Source: Clostridia bacterium (GTDB lineage Bacteria > Bacillota > Clostridia > Christensenellales > Borkfalkiaceae). From it: 64,000 nt of DNA. The stretch's first letter is position 1, and every line of letters begins with the position of its first letter. A program made the translations under genes and the position numbers. Under the pieces are notes generated by a model, which did not search any database, was not told the origin of the DNA, and saw only the letters and a list, made by a program, of their open reading frames with translations. Below are positions 1 through 7,516 of this stretch, piece after piece. The DNA lies in contig CAAGME010000010.1 in NCBI GenBank assembly GCA_900770945.1, positions 1 to 64,000 on the forward strand. The letters run 5' to 3'.

Positions 1-383
1 TGAAAGTTGAAAGATAACCGCCAAAAACTTTTAACTTTAACCTTTCAACTTCCAATTAAAAAAATCCCCTCATCCACCGTCGCCGCGACGATGGTCCCCC
101 TTCTCCACAAAGCTCGGCAAAGCCGAGCGGGCGAAGGTCGGTATGGGTGGTGAGAGTTGCCGTGACGGCGACCGACAGGCGCGTACTTCTCCCGCTGAGG
201 GCGGAGAGTGCGTCGGATTGCCACAACAGGTGAGAGCGGCGCGCAGGCGCGTAATTCACCTACTGACGGCGGAGAGTGGTGCAGTTTGGCACAGCTGGTG
301 ACAGCGACCGATAGGCGCGTACTAAAACGTACGTAACTGAGGGCGGTGGCGCACGCAGTGCCAAAATGTGCCGCTATACGCCG
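1..383. repeat. Composite intergenic repeat region, copy 1 of the long-hairpin element
   Basis: No gene is visible here. Positions 1-56 hold degenerate GTTGAAA heptads in both orientations. Positions 66-150 hold a repeat starting CCCCTCATCCACCGTCGCC that recurs near 21.74 kb and, inverted, near 31.6-31.7 kb. Positions 150-260 hold degraded partial copies of a unit containing GGCGGAGAGTG and AGGCGCGTAC. The best-preserved unit, 263-387, is a long hairpin: CTGACGGCG at 263-271 pairs with CGCCGTCAG at 379-387, TTTGGCAC pairs with GTGCCAAA further in, and the apex carries GCGTAC-TAAAA-CGTAC. The distal arm overlaps the stop codon of the nifU-like gene (384-386). This looks like nested insertion of repeat units, not a coding region. 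Confidence 0.7.
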
Positions 384-812
384 TCAGGAACAGTGACAGC
401 AGCCGCCGCAACCTTTAAAAATGCTCGCATCATACGCTATTCCGTTCTTGTCGTAATAATCCTTGACGGCGGCTTTGATTGCTTCTTCGGCTAAGACGGA
501 GCAGTGCATTTTGTATGCGGGAAGCCCGTCGAGAGCTTCGGCAACGGCTTTATTCGTTAGGGATAAGGCTTCGGAAACGGGTTTGCCCTTTATCATTTCG
601 GTCGCCATAGAACTCGAAGCGATTGCCGAGCCGCAACCGAAAGTTTCGAACTTGACGTCGGTTATTATGCCGTCGTTTATTTTAAGATAAATTTTCATGA
701 TATCGCCGCATTTGGCGTTGCCTACTTCGCCCACGCCGTCCGCGTTTTCGATTACGCCGACGTTTCTCGGGTTTTTGAAGTGGTCCATAACTTTTTCGCT
801 ATATAGTGCCAT
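384..812 (-). CDS. nifU: NifU/IscU-like iron-sulfur cluster scaffold protein
   Basis: 142 aa, the length of a U-type scaffold. It receives sulfur from the partner cysteine desulfurase and assembles an Fe-S cluster in the cytoplasm. The three cluster cysteines are present: Cys35 in NAKCGD, Cys60 in FGCGSAIASSS, and Cys104 in MHCSVLAEEAI, with Asp37 as the usual fourth conserved residue. The C-terminus carries an extra cysteine cluster (CGGCCHC, Cys135-141) of the kind seen in many clostridial NifU-like proteins. It lies 19 bp downstream of the desulfurase, with a GAGGT ribosome site, so the two are co-transcribed from the promoter at 2071-2099. The stop codon lies inside the stem of a long-hairpin repeat. 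Confidence 0.95.
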   Translation of the reverse strand: MALYSEKVMDHFKNPRNVGVIENADGVGEVGNAKCGDIMKIYLKINDGIITDVKFETFGCGSAIASSSMATEMIKGKPVSEALSLTNKAVAEALDGLPAYKMHCSVLAEEAIKAAVKDYYDKNGIAYDASIFKGCGGCCHCS

Positions 813-831
813 AATTATTAAACCTCGTTTT

Positions 832-2019
832 TTAAATCGTAAAGGGTTTTTTGCCCGTAATTTTATCGCGCCATAAGGGCGACATGTTCCTAAGATACTC
901 CACTATCGGGGGGAGAACGGATAGAACGTAATCGACTTCTTCGTCAGTCGTTTCCTCGCTCAACGTCAGGCGGAGCGAGCCGTGCGCTATCTCGTGCGGT
1001 CTGCCGATTGCAAGAAGAACATGGCTCGGGTCCAAAGAACCCGACGTGCAAGCAGAACCGGACGACGCGCAAACACCCTTTTCGTCGAGAAGAAGCAACA
1101 TGCTTTCGCCCTCTATCCCTTCAAAAATGAAGTTTACGTTGCCGGGCAATCTATGCCCTCGCGAACCGTTCAGAATCGAATGAGGAATAACGGAAAGTCC
1201 GTCTATAAGTCGATTACGAAGCCTTTCAATCCTTTTCATGTTCTCTATCAGACGTTCAACGGCGTTTTTTAAAGCGACCGTCATGCCCCAAATGCCCGCT
1301 AAGTTTTCCGTCCCCGCGCGCTTGCCGCGTTCCTGCGCGCCGCCCTCTATTAAGGAAGCGAGCGGAATGCCTTTTTTGACGTACAGAACGCCCACGCCCT
1401 TTGGTCCGTGGAATTTGTGCGCGGAAAGAGAGAGCATATCGATATTGTCAAGTTCCACGTTGACGGGGATATGCCCGACGGCTTGCACCGCGTCGGTGTG
1501 GAAAACGACTTTTTTGTTTCTGCAAACCTCGCCTATCTCCCGAACGGGGTTTATCGTGCCGATTTCGTTGTTTGCGTACATCACGGTGACAAGGCAGGTG
1601 TCGGGGCGGATTGCCTTTTCGACCTGCTCAGCCGTTACGCCGCCGAATTCGTCGGTGGGTAAAAGCGTGACTTCATAACCTTCGCTTTCAAGCTTTTTAA
1701 GCGTGTGAAGAACGGCATGGTGTTCGACGGTTGTAGATATAATGTGTTTTTTGCCTTTCTTTGCGCCGTAAAACGCGGCGGAACGCAATGCCTGGTTGTC
1801 CGATTCGCTGCCGCCGGAAGTAAAATAAATTTCGTCCGGACGCGCACCCAAACATGCGGCAATTTCCGCGCGGGCTTCAAACAGTTTTTCCGCCGCCCTC
1901 TGCCCCGGGGTATGCAAGCTCGACGGGTTGGCGTAAATCTCGTCAAAGAAAGGCATCATCGCCTCTATAGCGGCTTTGCTCGTCTTGGTCGTAGCCGCAT
2001 TGTCCATATACACTTTCAT
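832..2019 (-). CDS. nifS: Cysteine desulfurase, NifS/IscS family
   Basis: 395 aa, full length for a class I PLP-dependent cysteine desulfurase, which converts cysteine to alanine and passes persulfide sulfur to the NifU scaffold. The PLP lysine is Lys202 in SAHKFHGPKG. His101 sits in the EHHAVL motif. The catalytic cysteine is Cys324 in SSGSACTSG, on the long loop typical of the IscS/NifS group. The N-terminus YMDNAATT is canonical, so the start at 2019 is secure; AAAAGGATATTAT precedes it. No Rrf2/IscR regulator gene is linked here, but an inverted repeat (CTTACC-N5-GGTAAG) lies between promoter and start. One copy of the dispersed TATAAGTCGATTA word lies inside the gene at 1204-1216. Confidence 0.96.
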   Translation of the reverse strand: MKVYMDNAATTKTSKAAIEAMMPFFDEIYANPSSLHTPGQRAAEKLFEARAEIAACLGARPDEIYFTSGGSESDNQALRSAAFYGAKKGKKHIISTTVEHHAVLHTLKKLESEGYEVTLLPTDEFGGVTAEQVEKAIRPDTCLVTVMYANNEIGTINPVREIGEVCRNKKVVFHTDAVQAVGHIPVNVELDNIDMLSLSAHKFHGPKGVGVLYVKKGIPLASLIEGGAQERGKRAGTENLAGIWGMTVALKNAVERLIENMKRIERLRNRLIDGLSVIPHSILNGSRGHRLPGNVNFIFEGIEGESMLLLLDEKGVCASSGSACTSGSLDPSHVLLAIGRPHEIAHGSLRLTLSEETTDEEVDYVLSVLPPIVEYLRNMSPLWRDKITGKKPFTI

Positions 2020-2046
2020 ATAATATCCTTTTTCGGATTCGATTTA

Positions 2047-2063
2047 CTTACCTCTTTGGTAAG
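2047..2063. promoter_or_regulatory. Inverted repeat downstream of the nifS promoter, possible operator
   Basis: CTTACC-TCTTT-GGTAAG is a perfect 6-bp inverted repeat lying just downstream of the -10 box, in the untranslated leader. The position suits repressor binding. Rrf2-family regulators such as IscR commonly control such operons, but the assignment is inference; no regulator gene is in the window. Confidence 0.4.
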
Positions 2064-2070
2064 CGATTAC

Positions 2071-2099
2071 ATTATAATACGACTTTACTACTCTGTCAA
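2071..2099 (-). promoter_or_regulatory. Promoter of nifS-nifU
   Basis: On the minus strand TTGACA (2099-2094) and TATAAT (2076-2071) are separated by exactly 17 bp, a consensus housekeeping-sigma promoter about 52 bp upstream of the nifS start. Confidence 0.85.
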
Positions 2100-2126
2100 G
2101 CGGTTTTAAGCAAAAAAATTTAACAA

Positions 2127-2156
2127 TTAAAAAAGGCATGCCGAAAGACATGCCTT
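2127..2156 (-). terminator. Intrinsic terminator of the 2176-2601 gene
   Basis: Minus strand: AAGGCATG-N8-CATGCCTT followed by a T run. It separates the small membrane protein gene from the nifS promoter. Confidence 0.85.
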
Positions 2157-2175
2157 ATCTTCTATAAAAACGCAA

Positions 2176-2601
2176 CTACACCGACCTTGCAATCGAAAAA
2201 AACGCCGAAGAGTCGGGCGGATTGCCGCCGTTGCCGAGCAGAACCAGCTCGATTGCGACAACGGATACGGCGATAAAGGAAGCAATCGCATAGCAAAGCG
2301 AGATTTTCCAAAGCCTGCCGAGCGGCTTCATCATGCAAAGATTGAATATTACCGAAAAAGCCGACGTCGTGCAACCGAACATTATCCACGCAGGCATTAA
2401 AACAATCAACGAAAGAGCTGCACCCAAGGATTCTCCCGCGTCGGCATTATCGTTTTTAAACAGGTCGCCGAACGTTATGGCGGCAAAAACTTCTATCGCA
2501 ACGGCAACCACGCAAACAATGGTGCCGGCAATCAGCGCGGCTTTTTGTTTTTTTGTAAGCTTTTGAACCTCCCTTTTCTCGATACTTACGTCCGATTCCA
2601 T
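2176..2601 (-). CDS. Small integral membrane protein of unknown function
   Basis: 141 aa, not recognised. The N-terminal 20 residues are charged (KREVQKLTKKQK). About three to four hydrophobic segments follow (near residues 23-45, 60-82 and 100-125), so this is probably a polytopic membrane protein with a cytoplasmic N-terminus. Transcription is monocistronic: it has its own consensus promoter (2648-2676) and a strong terminator directly after the stop. The start at 2601 is preceded by GGAGG (CCTCC on the plus strand). The surrounding genes (Fe-S assembly, EndoA RNase) suggest no shared pathway. Confidence 0.7.
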   Translation of the reverse strand: MESDVSIEKREVQKLTKKQKAALIAGTIVCVVAVAIEVFAAITFGDLFKNDNADAGESLGAALSLIVLMPAWIMFGCTTSAFSVIFNLCMMKPLGRLWKISLCYAIASFIAVSVVAIELVLLGNGGNPPDSSAFFSIARSV

Positions 2602-2647
2602 ATTCTTTTCCTCCGTTTCGGCAAAAATTTGCTTTTTATATGCTTAA

Positions 2648-2676
2648 AGTATACCCTAAAAGCAAATCTTTGTCAA
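2648..2676 (-). promoter_or_regulatory. Promoter of the 2176-2601 gene
   Basis: Minus strand TTGACA (2676-2671), 17-bp spacer, TATACT (2653-2648), 47 bp before the start codon. Confidence 0.8.
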
Positions 2677-2707
2677 CCATAATTTAAAAATTCTTTAAAA
2701 CATGCTT

Positions 2708-2739
2708 AAAAAATAACCGCCGCGCGGAAAGCGAGGCGG
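2708..2739 (-). terminator. Intrinsic terminator of the EndoA gene
   Basis: Minus strand GC-rich hairpin with CCGCC/GGCGG arms followed by TTATTTTTT, just downstream of the endoribonuclease stop codon. Confidence 0.65.
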
Positions 2740-2763
2740 CAAAAGTATTGCGTTTATTTGTTT

Positions 2764-3114
2764 TTAAGCCCGTTCTTCGAAGCCGAGACTAATCATGAGC
2801 GCAAGGTCTACCCTCTTCATAAGATTCGGCGGAAGCGAGCCTATGCGTTCTTTCAAACGGCGTTTGTCAAGCGTGCGTATCTGTTCGAGTAAAACCACCG
2901 AATCGTGCGTCAAACCGAAGCTTTCCTTTGAAAGCTCGATATGCGTGGGAAGTCGGGCTTTGTCGAGTTTGCTCGTCACTGCGGCGGCGATAACGGTAGG
3001 GCTGTACTTGTTCCCGACGTCGTTCTGCACGACGAGAACGGGGCGTACGCCGCCTTGCTCGCTGCCGACAACGGGGCTTAAATCGGCATAATAAAGTTCA
3101 CCGCGTTTTATCAT
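2764..3114 (-). CDS. ndoA: MazF/EndoA-type endoribonuclease (PemK family)
   Basis: 116 aa from the start chosen here. The open frame extends 39 codons upstream, but MIKRGELYYADL matches the family N-terminus and the ATG at 3114 is preceded by GAGAGG at good spacing. MazF-type RNases cleave single-stranded mRNA at short sequences and are held inactive by MazE/EndoAI. The GxRPVLVVQND core (Arg24), Thr47 in AAVTSK and the C-terminal LALMISLGF helix match the family. No antitoxin-sized gene lies directly upstream. The preceding gene is an ABC ATPase ending 157 bp earlier, so the usual mazE-mazF overlap is absent. Either the antitoxin is elsewhere or the upstream in-frame extension carries something. 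Confidence 0.9.
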   Translation of the reverse strand: MIKRGELYYADLSPVVGSEQGGVRPVLVVQNDVGNKYSPTVIAAAVTSKLDKARLPTHIELSKESFGLTHDSVVLLEQIRTLDKRRLKERIGSLPPNLMKRVDLALMISLGFEERA

Positions 3115-3270
3115 AATAACCTCTCGTATGCCGCCGTCCCTTAATATACCCTTAATATATTTTATGTACGCGGCTTTCGCGGCGTTTAACTTATCTCGTT
3201 TATTTTTCGCCGACAAGATTATTATTGACAAGGTTTTTACTTATAATACGCTTTTTTTATTACGCTTTTT

Positions 3271-3957
3271 TTATTCCGAAAGTATTTTTATAAGAGTTTT
3301 TCTTAAAAGCGGGTTATCCTCGTAACCGAATGTTTTTTCGGGCGGCTTTTCGCCGAGTACGATAGCTTTGTTGTTTTTTAAAACAACGATATAATCGCCG
3401 AAAAACATTGCTTCGTCCACGCTGTGAGTGACGAAAAGCACGGTGCGTTTCTGCTCCGATACTGCGTTTTTCAAGTCGGTTATTATTTCGGATTTCAAGC
3501 GAATGTCAAGGGAATTGAAAGGCTCGTCCGTCAAAAGCACGTCGGACGGAAAAGCGATTGCACGCGCAAGGCTTACGCGTTGTTTTTCGCCGCCCGAAAG
3601 GGAAGAACAAATTCGATTGGCAAGAGGTAAAATACGGGCTTTTTCAAGCGCGGATTCGATTACACGCTTTTTTTCTTCTTTGCCCATATCGACCGAGGAA
3701 AGCGCGAATTCGATGTTTTCGTAAACGGAAAGTTGCTCTATAAGCCGAGGCTGTTGAAAGACGAAGGAAGGGTTTTCAAAGCCTTCGGTTTTCCCTTCAT
3801 AATCGGTAAGCGACGCCGCAACGGACAAAAGCGTGCTTTTGCCCACGCCGCTTTCGCCTAAGATAACGGATACTTTTTCGTTCGGCAATTCAAGCGAAAA
3901 ATTATCGAAAATCGACTTATTGCCCCACTTTTTTGTAATGTTTATAAACTTCGGCAT
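3271..3957 (-). CDS. ABC transporter ATP-binding protein, SsuB/TauB-like
   Basis: 228 aa, the usual length of the nucleotide-binding subunit of nitrate/sulfonate/taurine-type importers. It powers uptake through the permease encoded just upstream. Visible motifs: Walker A GESGVGKST (34-42), Q-loop FVFQQPR (66-71), signature LSGGEKQR (120-127), Walker B VLLTDEP (140-146) and switch histidine in VTHSVDEA. The gene overlaps the permease by 16 bp, so the order on the minus strand is binding protein, permease, ATPase. The substrate cannot be read from the ATPase; aliphatic sulfonate, a thiamine precursor or a related small molecule are all possible for this family. Confidence 0.93.
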   Translation of the reverse strand: MPKFINITKKWGNKSIFDNFSLELPNEKVSVILGESGVGKSTLLSVAASLTDYEGKTEGFENPSFVFQQPRLIEQLSVYENIEFALSSVDMGKEEKKRVIESALEKARILPLANRICSSLSGGEKQRVSLARAIAFPSDVLLTDEPFNSLDIRLKSEIITDLKNAVSEQKRTVLFVTHSVDEAMFFGDYIVVLKNNKAIVLGEKPPEKTFGYEDNPLLRKTLIKILSE

Positions 3958-4733
3958 AGGCGCGACCTCTCAACGATTTTTAATATGACGGCTCTTATAA
4001 GCCGAAGCAGAAGTTCGAGTGCGAAGCTCAAAAGTATGGCAAGCACGGTTACGGCGAACAGTTTTGCCGTTTCCAAATCGGTTTTTACCTGCGTTATCAG
4101 CGTGCCTAAGTTGTTGTTGACCTGATACGCCCAGCTTTCCGCCGCGATTACGAGCTTGACGTTTAACGAAAGCGTAGAGACGGAATCGGAATAAAGGCGG
4201 GAAAAAAGCGACGGAAGATACAGCTTTTTGATAACGTCCGCTCTTTTTACTTTAAAAGCCGAAGCCATTTCGACTAATTTTTCGTCAACGCCGCGTATGC
4301 CGGTCAACGCTGAGGAATAAAGAACGGGGAAAATGACTAAAAAAGCGACAATCATAGGGCTTACGCGCGAAGAAAACCACAGCAGACAAATGAAAACCAC
4401 GCTTACCGTGGGGGCGGCGCGGGCGATAACGACAAACGGATAAAGCGCGTATTCGGCGGTTTTTACCTTTGCCGACAAAAAAGCAAGCGCGACCGCCGCA
4501 ACGAGCGCGATAAAAAAGCTTACAAGGATTTTTATAAGCGTGGAAAACAGCGCGGCGTAAAAGACGGGCGTTACGAGATAAACGCCGACTTCCTTAAAAA
4601 CGAGCGCGGGGGACGGGAACAAAAACTCCGAGTTTACGATAAGCGAAACTATAAGCCAAACCGCGAGCACGACAAGTAAAGATATCGCGCCCGTAGCAAG
4701 CCTTTTTATAAAGTTTTTTTCTATCTTAATCAA
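3942..4733 (-). CDS. ABC transporter permease, SsuC/ThiX-like
   Basis: 263 aa with about six hydrophobic segments, typical for a BPD_transp_1 permease of the SsuC/ThiX group. It starts with a short basic N-terminus (IKIEKNFIKRLA) and then a first membrane helix. The EAA-type coupling loop appears around ELVEMASAFKVKRADVIKKL, where EMASAF-N-K matches the family's EAARTLGAS-like segment. Its start overlaps the stop of the binding-protein gene by 4 bp (ATGA), and its end overlaps the ATPase, so all three subunits are translationally coupled. It forms the membrane channel of the importer. Confidence 0.92.
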   Translation of the reverse strand: MIKIEKNFIKRLATGAISLLVVLAVWLIVSLIVNSEFLFPSPALVFKEVGVYLVTPVFYAALFSTLIKILVSFFIALVAAVALAFLSAKVKTAEYALYPFVVIARAAPTVSVVFICLLWFSSRVSPMIVAFLVIFPVLYSSALTGIRGVDEKLVEMASAFKVKRADVIKKLYLPSLFSRLYSDSVSTLSLNVKLVIAAESWAYQVNNNLGTLITQVKTDLETAKLFAVTVLAILLSFALELLLRLIRAVILKIVERSRLCRSL

Positions 4734-5698
4734 AGGTAAAACCCTTCGTCCGGAAGCTTGCCGCCGATGAATGCGGGCTGGCTATTGAGAATTGCTTTGA
4801 AGTAATTTTCTATCGCCTCTTTATTTTCGGAAGCGCGTTTGCAGCCGAGGTTGCAACGTTCGATTATGTCGGCGGTAAAATCTACCGTGAGCGCGCTGCC
4901 TTTGGCCGCTATAACTTCTTTTACTTCCGCGGCGTGTACCTTTGTGTACTCCGCGTTGTTTTTGAGCTTAGCGATAAGGTCGGAGCAGAACTTTTCGTCC
5001 GAATAAACGTTTTTGCCGACGACTATTCCCGCCTGCGTGAAAGCGTTTTCGCCGACTACTGCGTTCCATTCCTTTTGGATATCCATTACTATTTTAAAGC
5101 CGAGCTTGTTGCAAGCGTTAGTCGCGACCGGTTCGCCCAGAATTGCGTAATCGGCCTTGCCGCTTTTTACGAGCTGATTGGCTTCCGTCGCCGCGTTTAC
5201 GTAATTGATTGCAACCTTGCCTTCGACAGCCGTTTCGCTGTCCGCATATTCAAGTCCCTTGGCTTTAAGAACGTATTTAAGCGACAAATCGGGCGTGCCG
5301 CCTTTGCCTATCGTGACAATAACTTTGCCTTTTAGTTCCGTCATAGCGGCAAATTCGGTTTTGCCGACCATATAGAGTATACCGAAAACGTTTACGCTCA
5401 AAAGCTTTATATCCTGCCCGGCGTTATAAAGCTTTGCCGCAACGTTCACGGGCATTACGGCGATATCCGCGTCGCCGCTTGCGATAGCCGTGCCGATATT
5501 AGCCGCGCCGTTATATACTTTGTAGCCGACCGTTTTGCCGCCTACCGCATTGCCCTTATCCATAAGAGAGTAAAGCGCGAGAACGGGCGCGCCGTCCGGA
5601 GCGGCGATTATTACCTCGTCTTTTACCTTGCAGCCGCTCGAAAAAACGAGAACAAAGCAGCTAAAAAAAGCCAAAACAATTGCAAAAATTCTTTTCAT
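4730..5698 (-). CDS. ABC transporter substrate-binding lipoprotein, SsuA/ThiY-like
   Basis: 322 aa. A signal peptide with lipobox FSSGC (Cys23) shows that it is a membrane-anchored extracellular lipoprotein. The mature part begins VIIAAPDGAPVLALYSLMDK and has the two-lobed layout of the NMT1/SsuA family, with GDADIAVMPVNVAAKLYNAG and SGKADYAILGEPVA as ligand-contact segments. It would capture the ligand and hand it to the permease. AAGGAG sits 8 bp before the ATG. The gene lies 57 bp downstream of the TM1266-family gene on the same strand, so the importer may be read through from the leader RNA promoter at 6186-6214. The ligand is unknown. Confidence 0.9.
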   Translation of the reverse strand: MKRIFAIVLAFFSCFVLVFSSGCKVKDEVIIAAPDGAPVLALYSLMDKGNAVGGKTVGYKVYNGAANIGTAIASGDADIAVMPVNVAAKLYNAGQDIKLLSVNVFGILYMVGKTEFAAMTELKGKVIVTIGKGGTPDLSLKYVLKAKGLEYADSETAVEGKVAINYVNAATEANQLVKSGKADYAILGEPVATNACNKLGFKIVMDIQKEWNAVVGENAFTQAGIVVGKNVYSDEKFCSDLIAKLKNNAEYTKVHAAEVKEVIAAKGSALTVDFTADIIERCNLGCKRASENKEAIENYFKAILNSQPAFIGGKLPDEGFYL

Positions 5699-5755
5699 GT
5701 TTATAACTCCTTAAAATTTTTTTATTTTTTTAACGGCGGTTTTTCGCCGAGAGAA

Positions 5756-6004
5756 TCAGTCGTCGCTGTCGGTAACGGCGGATTTTACCTTTACGTTTTC
5801 AAGCCTGCCGAGCTTGCCCGTTAAAGCGGAAATCCTTTCGTTTGTGCCGCGCACGATAACGCTTATGACGTAAACGCCGCGTTCCTTGTCCGGAATACCC
5901 ATTCTGCCCATAATCAAATCGGCATTCTCGCTCAAAAGCGTCTGAACTTTTTCGGCGACGCTTCTGTCGCGTTCGATTACTATTCCTACTACGCCGAGTT
6001 TCAT
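5756..6004 (-). CDS. TM1266-family small protein (iron-only hydrogenase system regulator type)
   Basis: 82 aa, with the ACT/ferredoxin-like small-regulator fold of the TM1266 family (annotated in many Firmicutes as putative iron-only hydrogenase system regulator). Characteristic segments: LGVVGIVIERDRS at the N-terminus, ADLIMGRMGIPDKERGVYVIS in the middle, and ISALTGKLGRLENVKVKS, which contains the conserved SALTGKLG motif. It is homologous to the C-terminal ligand domain of NikR-type regulators but has no DNA-binding domain, so a direct regulatory role is unproven. AGAGGTG precedes the ATG at 6004. It is the first gene after a promoter-leader-terminator unit, and ABC importer genes follow. 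No hydrogenase maturase gene is in this window. Confidence 0.85.
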   Translation of the reverse strand: MKLGVVGIVIERDRSVAEKVQTLLSENADLIMGRMGIPDKERGVYVISVIVRGTNERISALTGKLGRLENVKVKSAVTDSDD

Positions 6005-6036
6005 TTTTTCACCTCTTATTATGCGAAATTATTCTG

Positions 6037-6066
6037 TAAAACAAAACCGCGCCCGAAAGAGCGCGG
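6037..6066 (-). terminator. Intrinsic terminator/attenuator ending the leader RNA
   Basis: Minus strand CCGCGC-N8-GCGCGG followed by TTTTGTTTT, located between the leader and the TM1266-family gene. Confidence 0.8.
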
Positions 6067-6179
6067 CAAAAAAATGCATTTTACTTTCTTTTCCGACTGC
6101 GAGGAACGCTCCGCGCGGCAGGGGCAGATTCAAAAGCAAAACTTACTCTCCGACAAGCTCATCGATTGGGTTTTTATTT
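6037..6179 (-). ncRNA. Leader or small RNA with its own promoter and intrinsic terminator
   Basis: On the minus strand a consensus promoter (6186-6214) fires into about 140 nt of non-coding sequence ending in a GC-rich hairpin and T run (6037-6066), 33 bp before the TM1266-family start codon. Inside is a hairpin with CTGC/GCAG ends and a GGAGCGTTCC tip (about 6095-6119), plus AAGTTTTGC and TTTTGAATCTGCCCC stretches that are likely single-stranded. The arrangement is that of an attenuator/riboswitch, or of a stand-alone small RNA. I could not match it to TPP, cobalamin, SAM, c-di-GMP, fluoride or NiCo classes. The AAGTTTTG segment recalls 6S-1 RNA, but I see no long closing stem. Confidence 0.5.
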
Positions 6180-6185
6180 TTAATC

Positions 6186-6214
6186 ATTGTACAACATAAT
6201 ATAAAATTCGTCAA
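6186..6214 (-). promoter_or_regulatory. Promoter of the leader RNA and TM1266-family gene
   Basis: Minus strand TTGACG (6214-6209), 17-bp spacer, TACAAT (6191-6186). It is followed by non-coding sequence and an attenuator-like terminator. Confidence 0.8.
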
Positions 6215-6368
6215 GCGTTTTGAGCGCGTTTTTCTTTTCGTTGAGCCTTAGGGATTGTATTCTTCATCCCTAAACGGCTATAAAACGGCAAAATATGAAA
6301 AATTTTTCGTCCTTTTGGTCTTTCGGCGAGAAAAACATTGCAAAAATTAAAAAAACGGGTTAAAAAGA
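6215..6368. other. Divergent intergenic region with a GGGATTGCATTCC-type hairpin repeat
   Basis: This stretch lies between the divergent leader RNA and aldolase promoters. A small hairpin repeat (TTAGGGATTGTATTCTTC and complement, 6248-6273) has relatives at 18.67, 18.88, 20.13 and 54.6 kb. No ORF with a ribosome site is visible. Confidence 0.5.
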
Positions 6369-6398
6369 TTGCAAAAATAACTTTGTTTGGTGTATAAT
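6369..6398 (+). promoter_or_regulatory. Promoter of fba
   Basis: TTGCAA (6369-6374), 18-bp spacer and a perfect TATAAT (6393-6398), 33 bp before the aldolase start codon. Confidence 0.75.
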
Positions 6399-6430
6399 GA
6401 GCGCGTAATAAAAGATTGGAGGAATTATTT

Positions 6431-7405
6431 ATGCCACTCGTTACATCTACAAAGATGTTTGAAAAAGCTTACAAGAACGGTTACGCCGTCGGCGCGTTCA
6501 ACGTGAACAACATGGAAATCGTCCAGGGTATCACGGAAGCTTGCAAAGAAGAAAAAGCACCTGTTATTTTACAGGTTTCCAAAGGCGCGCGCGCTTACGC
6601 AAACCACACTTACCTCGTTAAGCTTGTGGAAGCCGCCGTTATCGAATGCCCGGAAATCCCCATCGTTCTTCACCTCGACCATGGTCCCGACTTCGAAACT
6701 TGCAAATCCTGCATCGACGGAGGCTTTACTTCCGTTATGATCGACGGTTCCGCTCATTCCTTTGCGGACAATATCGAACTCACCAAAAAGGTTGTGGAAT
6801 ACGCGCATGACCACGGCGTTGTTGTCGAAGGCGAACTCGGCACCCTCGCCGGCATCGAAGACGAAGTAAGCCACGCGGTAGGTTCTTACACCCGTCCCGA
6901 AGAAGTTTACGAATTCGTCACCAAAACGGGCGTTGACTCGCTTGCCATCGCTATCGGCACTTCGCACGGCGCGTACAAGTTTAAGCCCGAACAATGCACG
7001 CTCAACGAACAAGGCATACTCGTTCCCCCCGCGCTCCGCTTCGACATTCTCGAAGAAGTTTCCAAGTGCCTCCCCAACTTCCCGATAGTTTTGCACGGTT
7101 CTTCTTCCGTTCCGCAGGAATACGTTAAAATGGTAAACGAATTCGGCGGAAAAATGCCTAACGCTATCGGCGTACCCGAAGAACAGCTCCGCGAAGCCGC
7201 TAAGCTTGCCGTATGCAAAATCAATATCGACTCCGATTTGAGACTTGCTATGACCGGAACTATCAGAAAGTTCTTCGCCGAACACCCCGAAAAGTTCGAC
7301 CCGAGAGAATATTTGAAGCCCGCAAGAGCCAACATCAAAGAACTCGTTCGCCATAAGCTTCGCGACGTTCTCGGCTGCGCCGGAAAAGCGGAAGAATGCC
7401 TTTAA
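6431..7405 (+). CDS. fba: Class II fructose-1,6-bisphosphate aldolase
   Basis: 324 aa. It cleaves fructose 1,6-bisphosphate to dihydroxyacetone phosphate and glyceraldehyde 3-phosphate with a catalytic zinc. The class II signature HLDHGPD (residues 81-87) gives Asp83 and zinc ligand His84. Further ligands sit in VVEGELG (Glu135), GTSHG (His179) and LHGSS (His222), and the phosphate-binding INIDSDLR segment follows. I chose ATG 6431 because GGAGGA lies 7 bp upstream; an in-frame TTG at 6416 would overlap that site. The gene is monocistronic, between its own promoter and a strong terminator. Codon use looks biased, as expected for a highly expressed glycolytic enzyme. The two phosphofructokinases are at 52.2-54.6 kb. 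Confidence 0.97.
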   Translation: MPLVTSTKMFEKAYKNGYAVGAFNVNNMEIVQGITEACKEEKAPVILQVSKGARAYANHTYLVKLVEAAVIECPEIPIVLHLDHGPDFETCKSCIDGGFTSVMIDGSAHSFADNIELTKKVVEYAHDHGVVVEGELGTLAGIEDEVSHAVGSYTRPEEVYEFVTKTGVDSLAIAIGTSHGAYKFKPEQCTLNEQGILVPPALRFDILEEVSKCLPNFPIVLHGSSSVPQEYVKMVNEFGGKMPNAIGVPEEQLREAAKLAVCKINIDSDLRLAMTGTIRKFFAEHPEKFDPREYLKPARANIKELVRHKLRDVLGCAGKAEECL

Positions 7406-7451
7406 TTAAAGGGCTTTAACTTAAAATACGGACACCTCACTATAAAAATTG

Positions 7452-7488
7452 CCTCCCGACCTTACTTTTTTTGGTCGGGAGGTTTTTT
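7452..7488 (+). terminator. Intrinsic terminator of fba
   Basis: CCTCCCGACC (7452-7461) pairs perfectly with GGTCGGGAGG (7473-7482), followed by six T. Confidence 0.95.
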
Positions 7489-7516
7489 ACGTTTTTAATA
7501 AAGTAACACTGAACGG

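Noticed and set aside
263..387. Integron attC site (imperfect hairpin after a stop codon)
   Set aside because: The R' and R'' box consensus sequences (GTTRRRY/RYYYAAC) are absent, and the adjacent genes are housekeeping genes, not cassettes.
6037..6179. TPP, cobalamin or 6S RNA
   Set aside because: No TPP or cobalamin core sequences are visible; AAGTTTTG recalls 6S-1 but no long closing stem can be drawn, so no class was assigned.
6569..7354. Long open frame (261 codons) antisense to the aldolase gene
   Set aside because: It is a codon-bias shadow of a highly expressed gene; it has no ribosome site and no protein-like motif.
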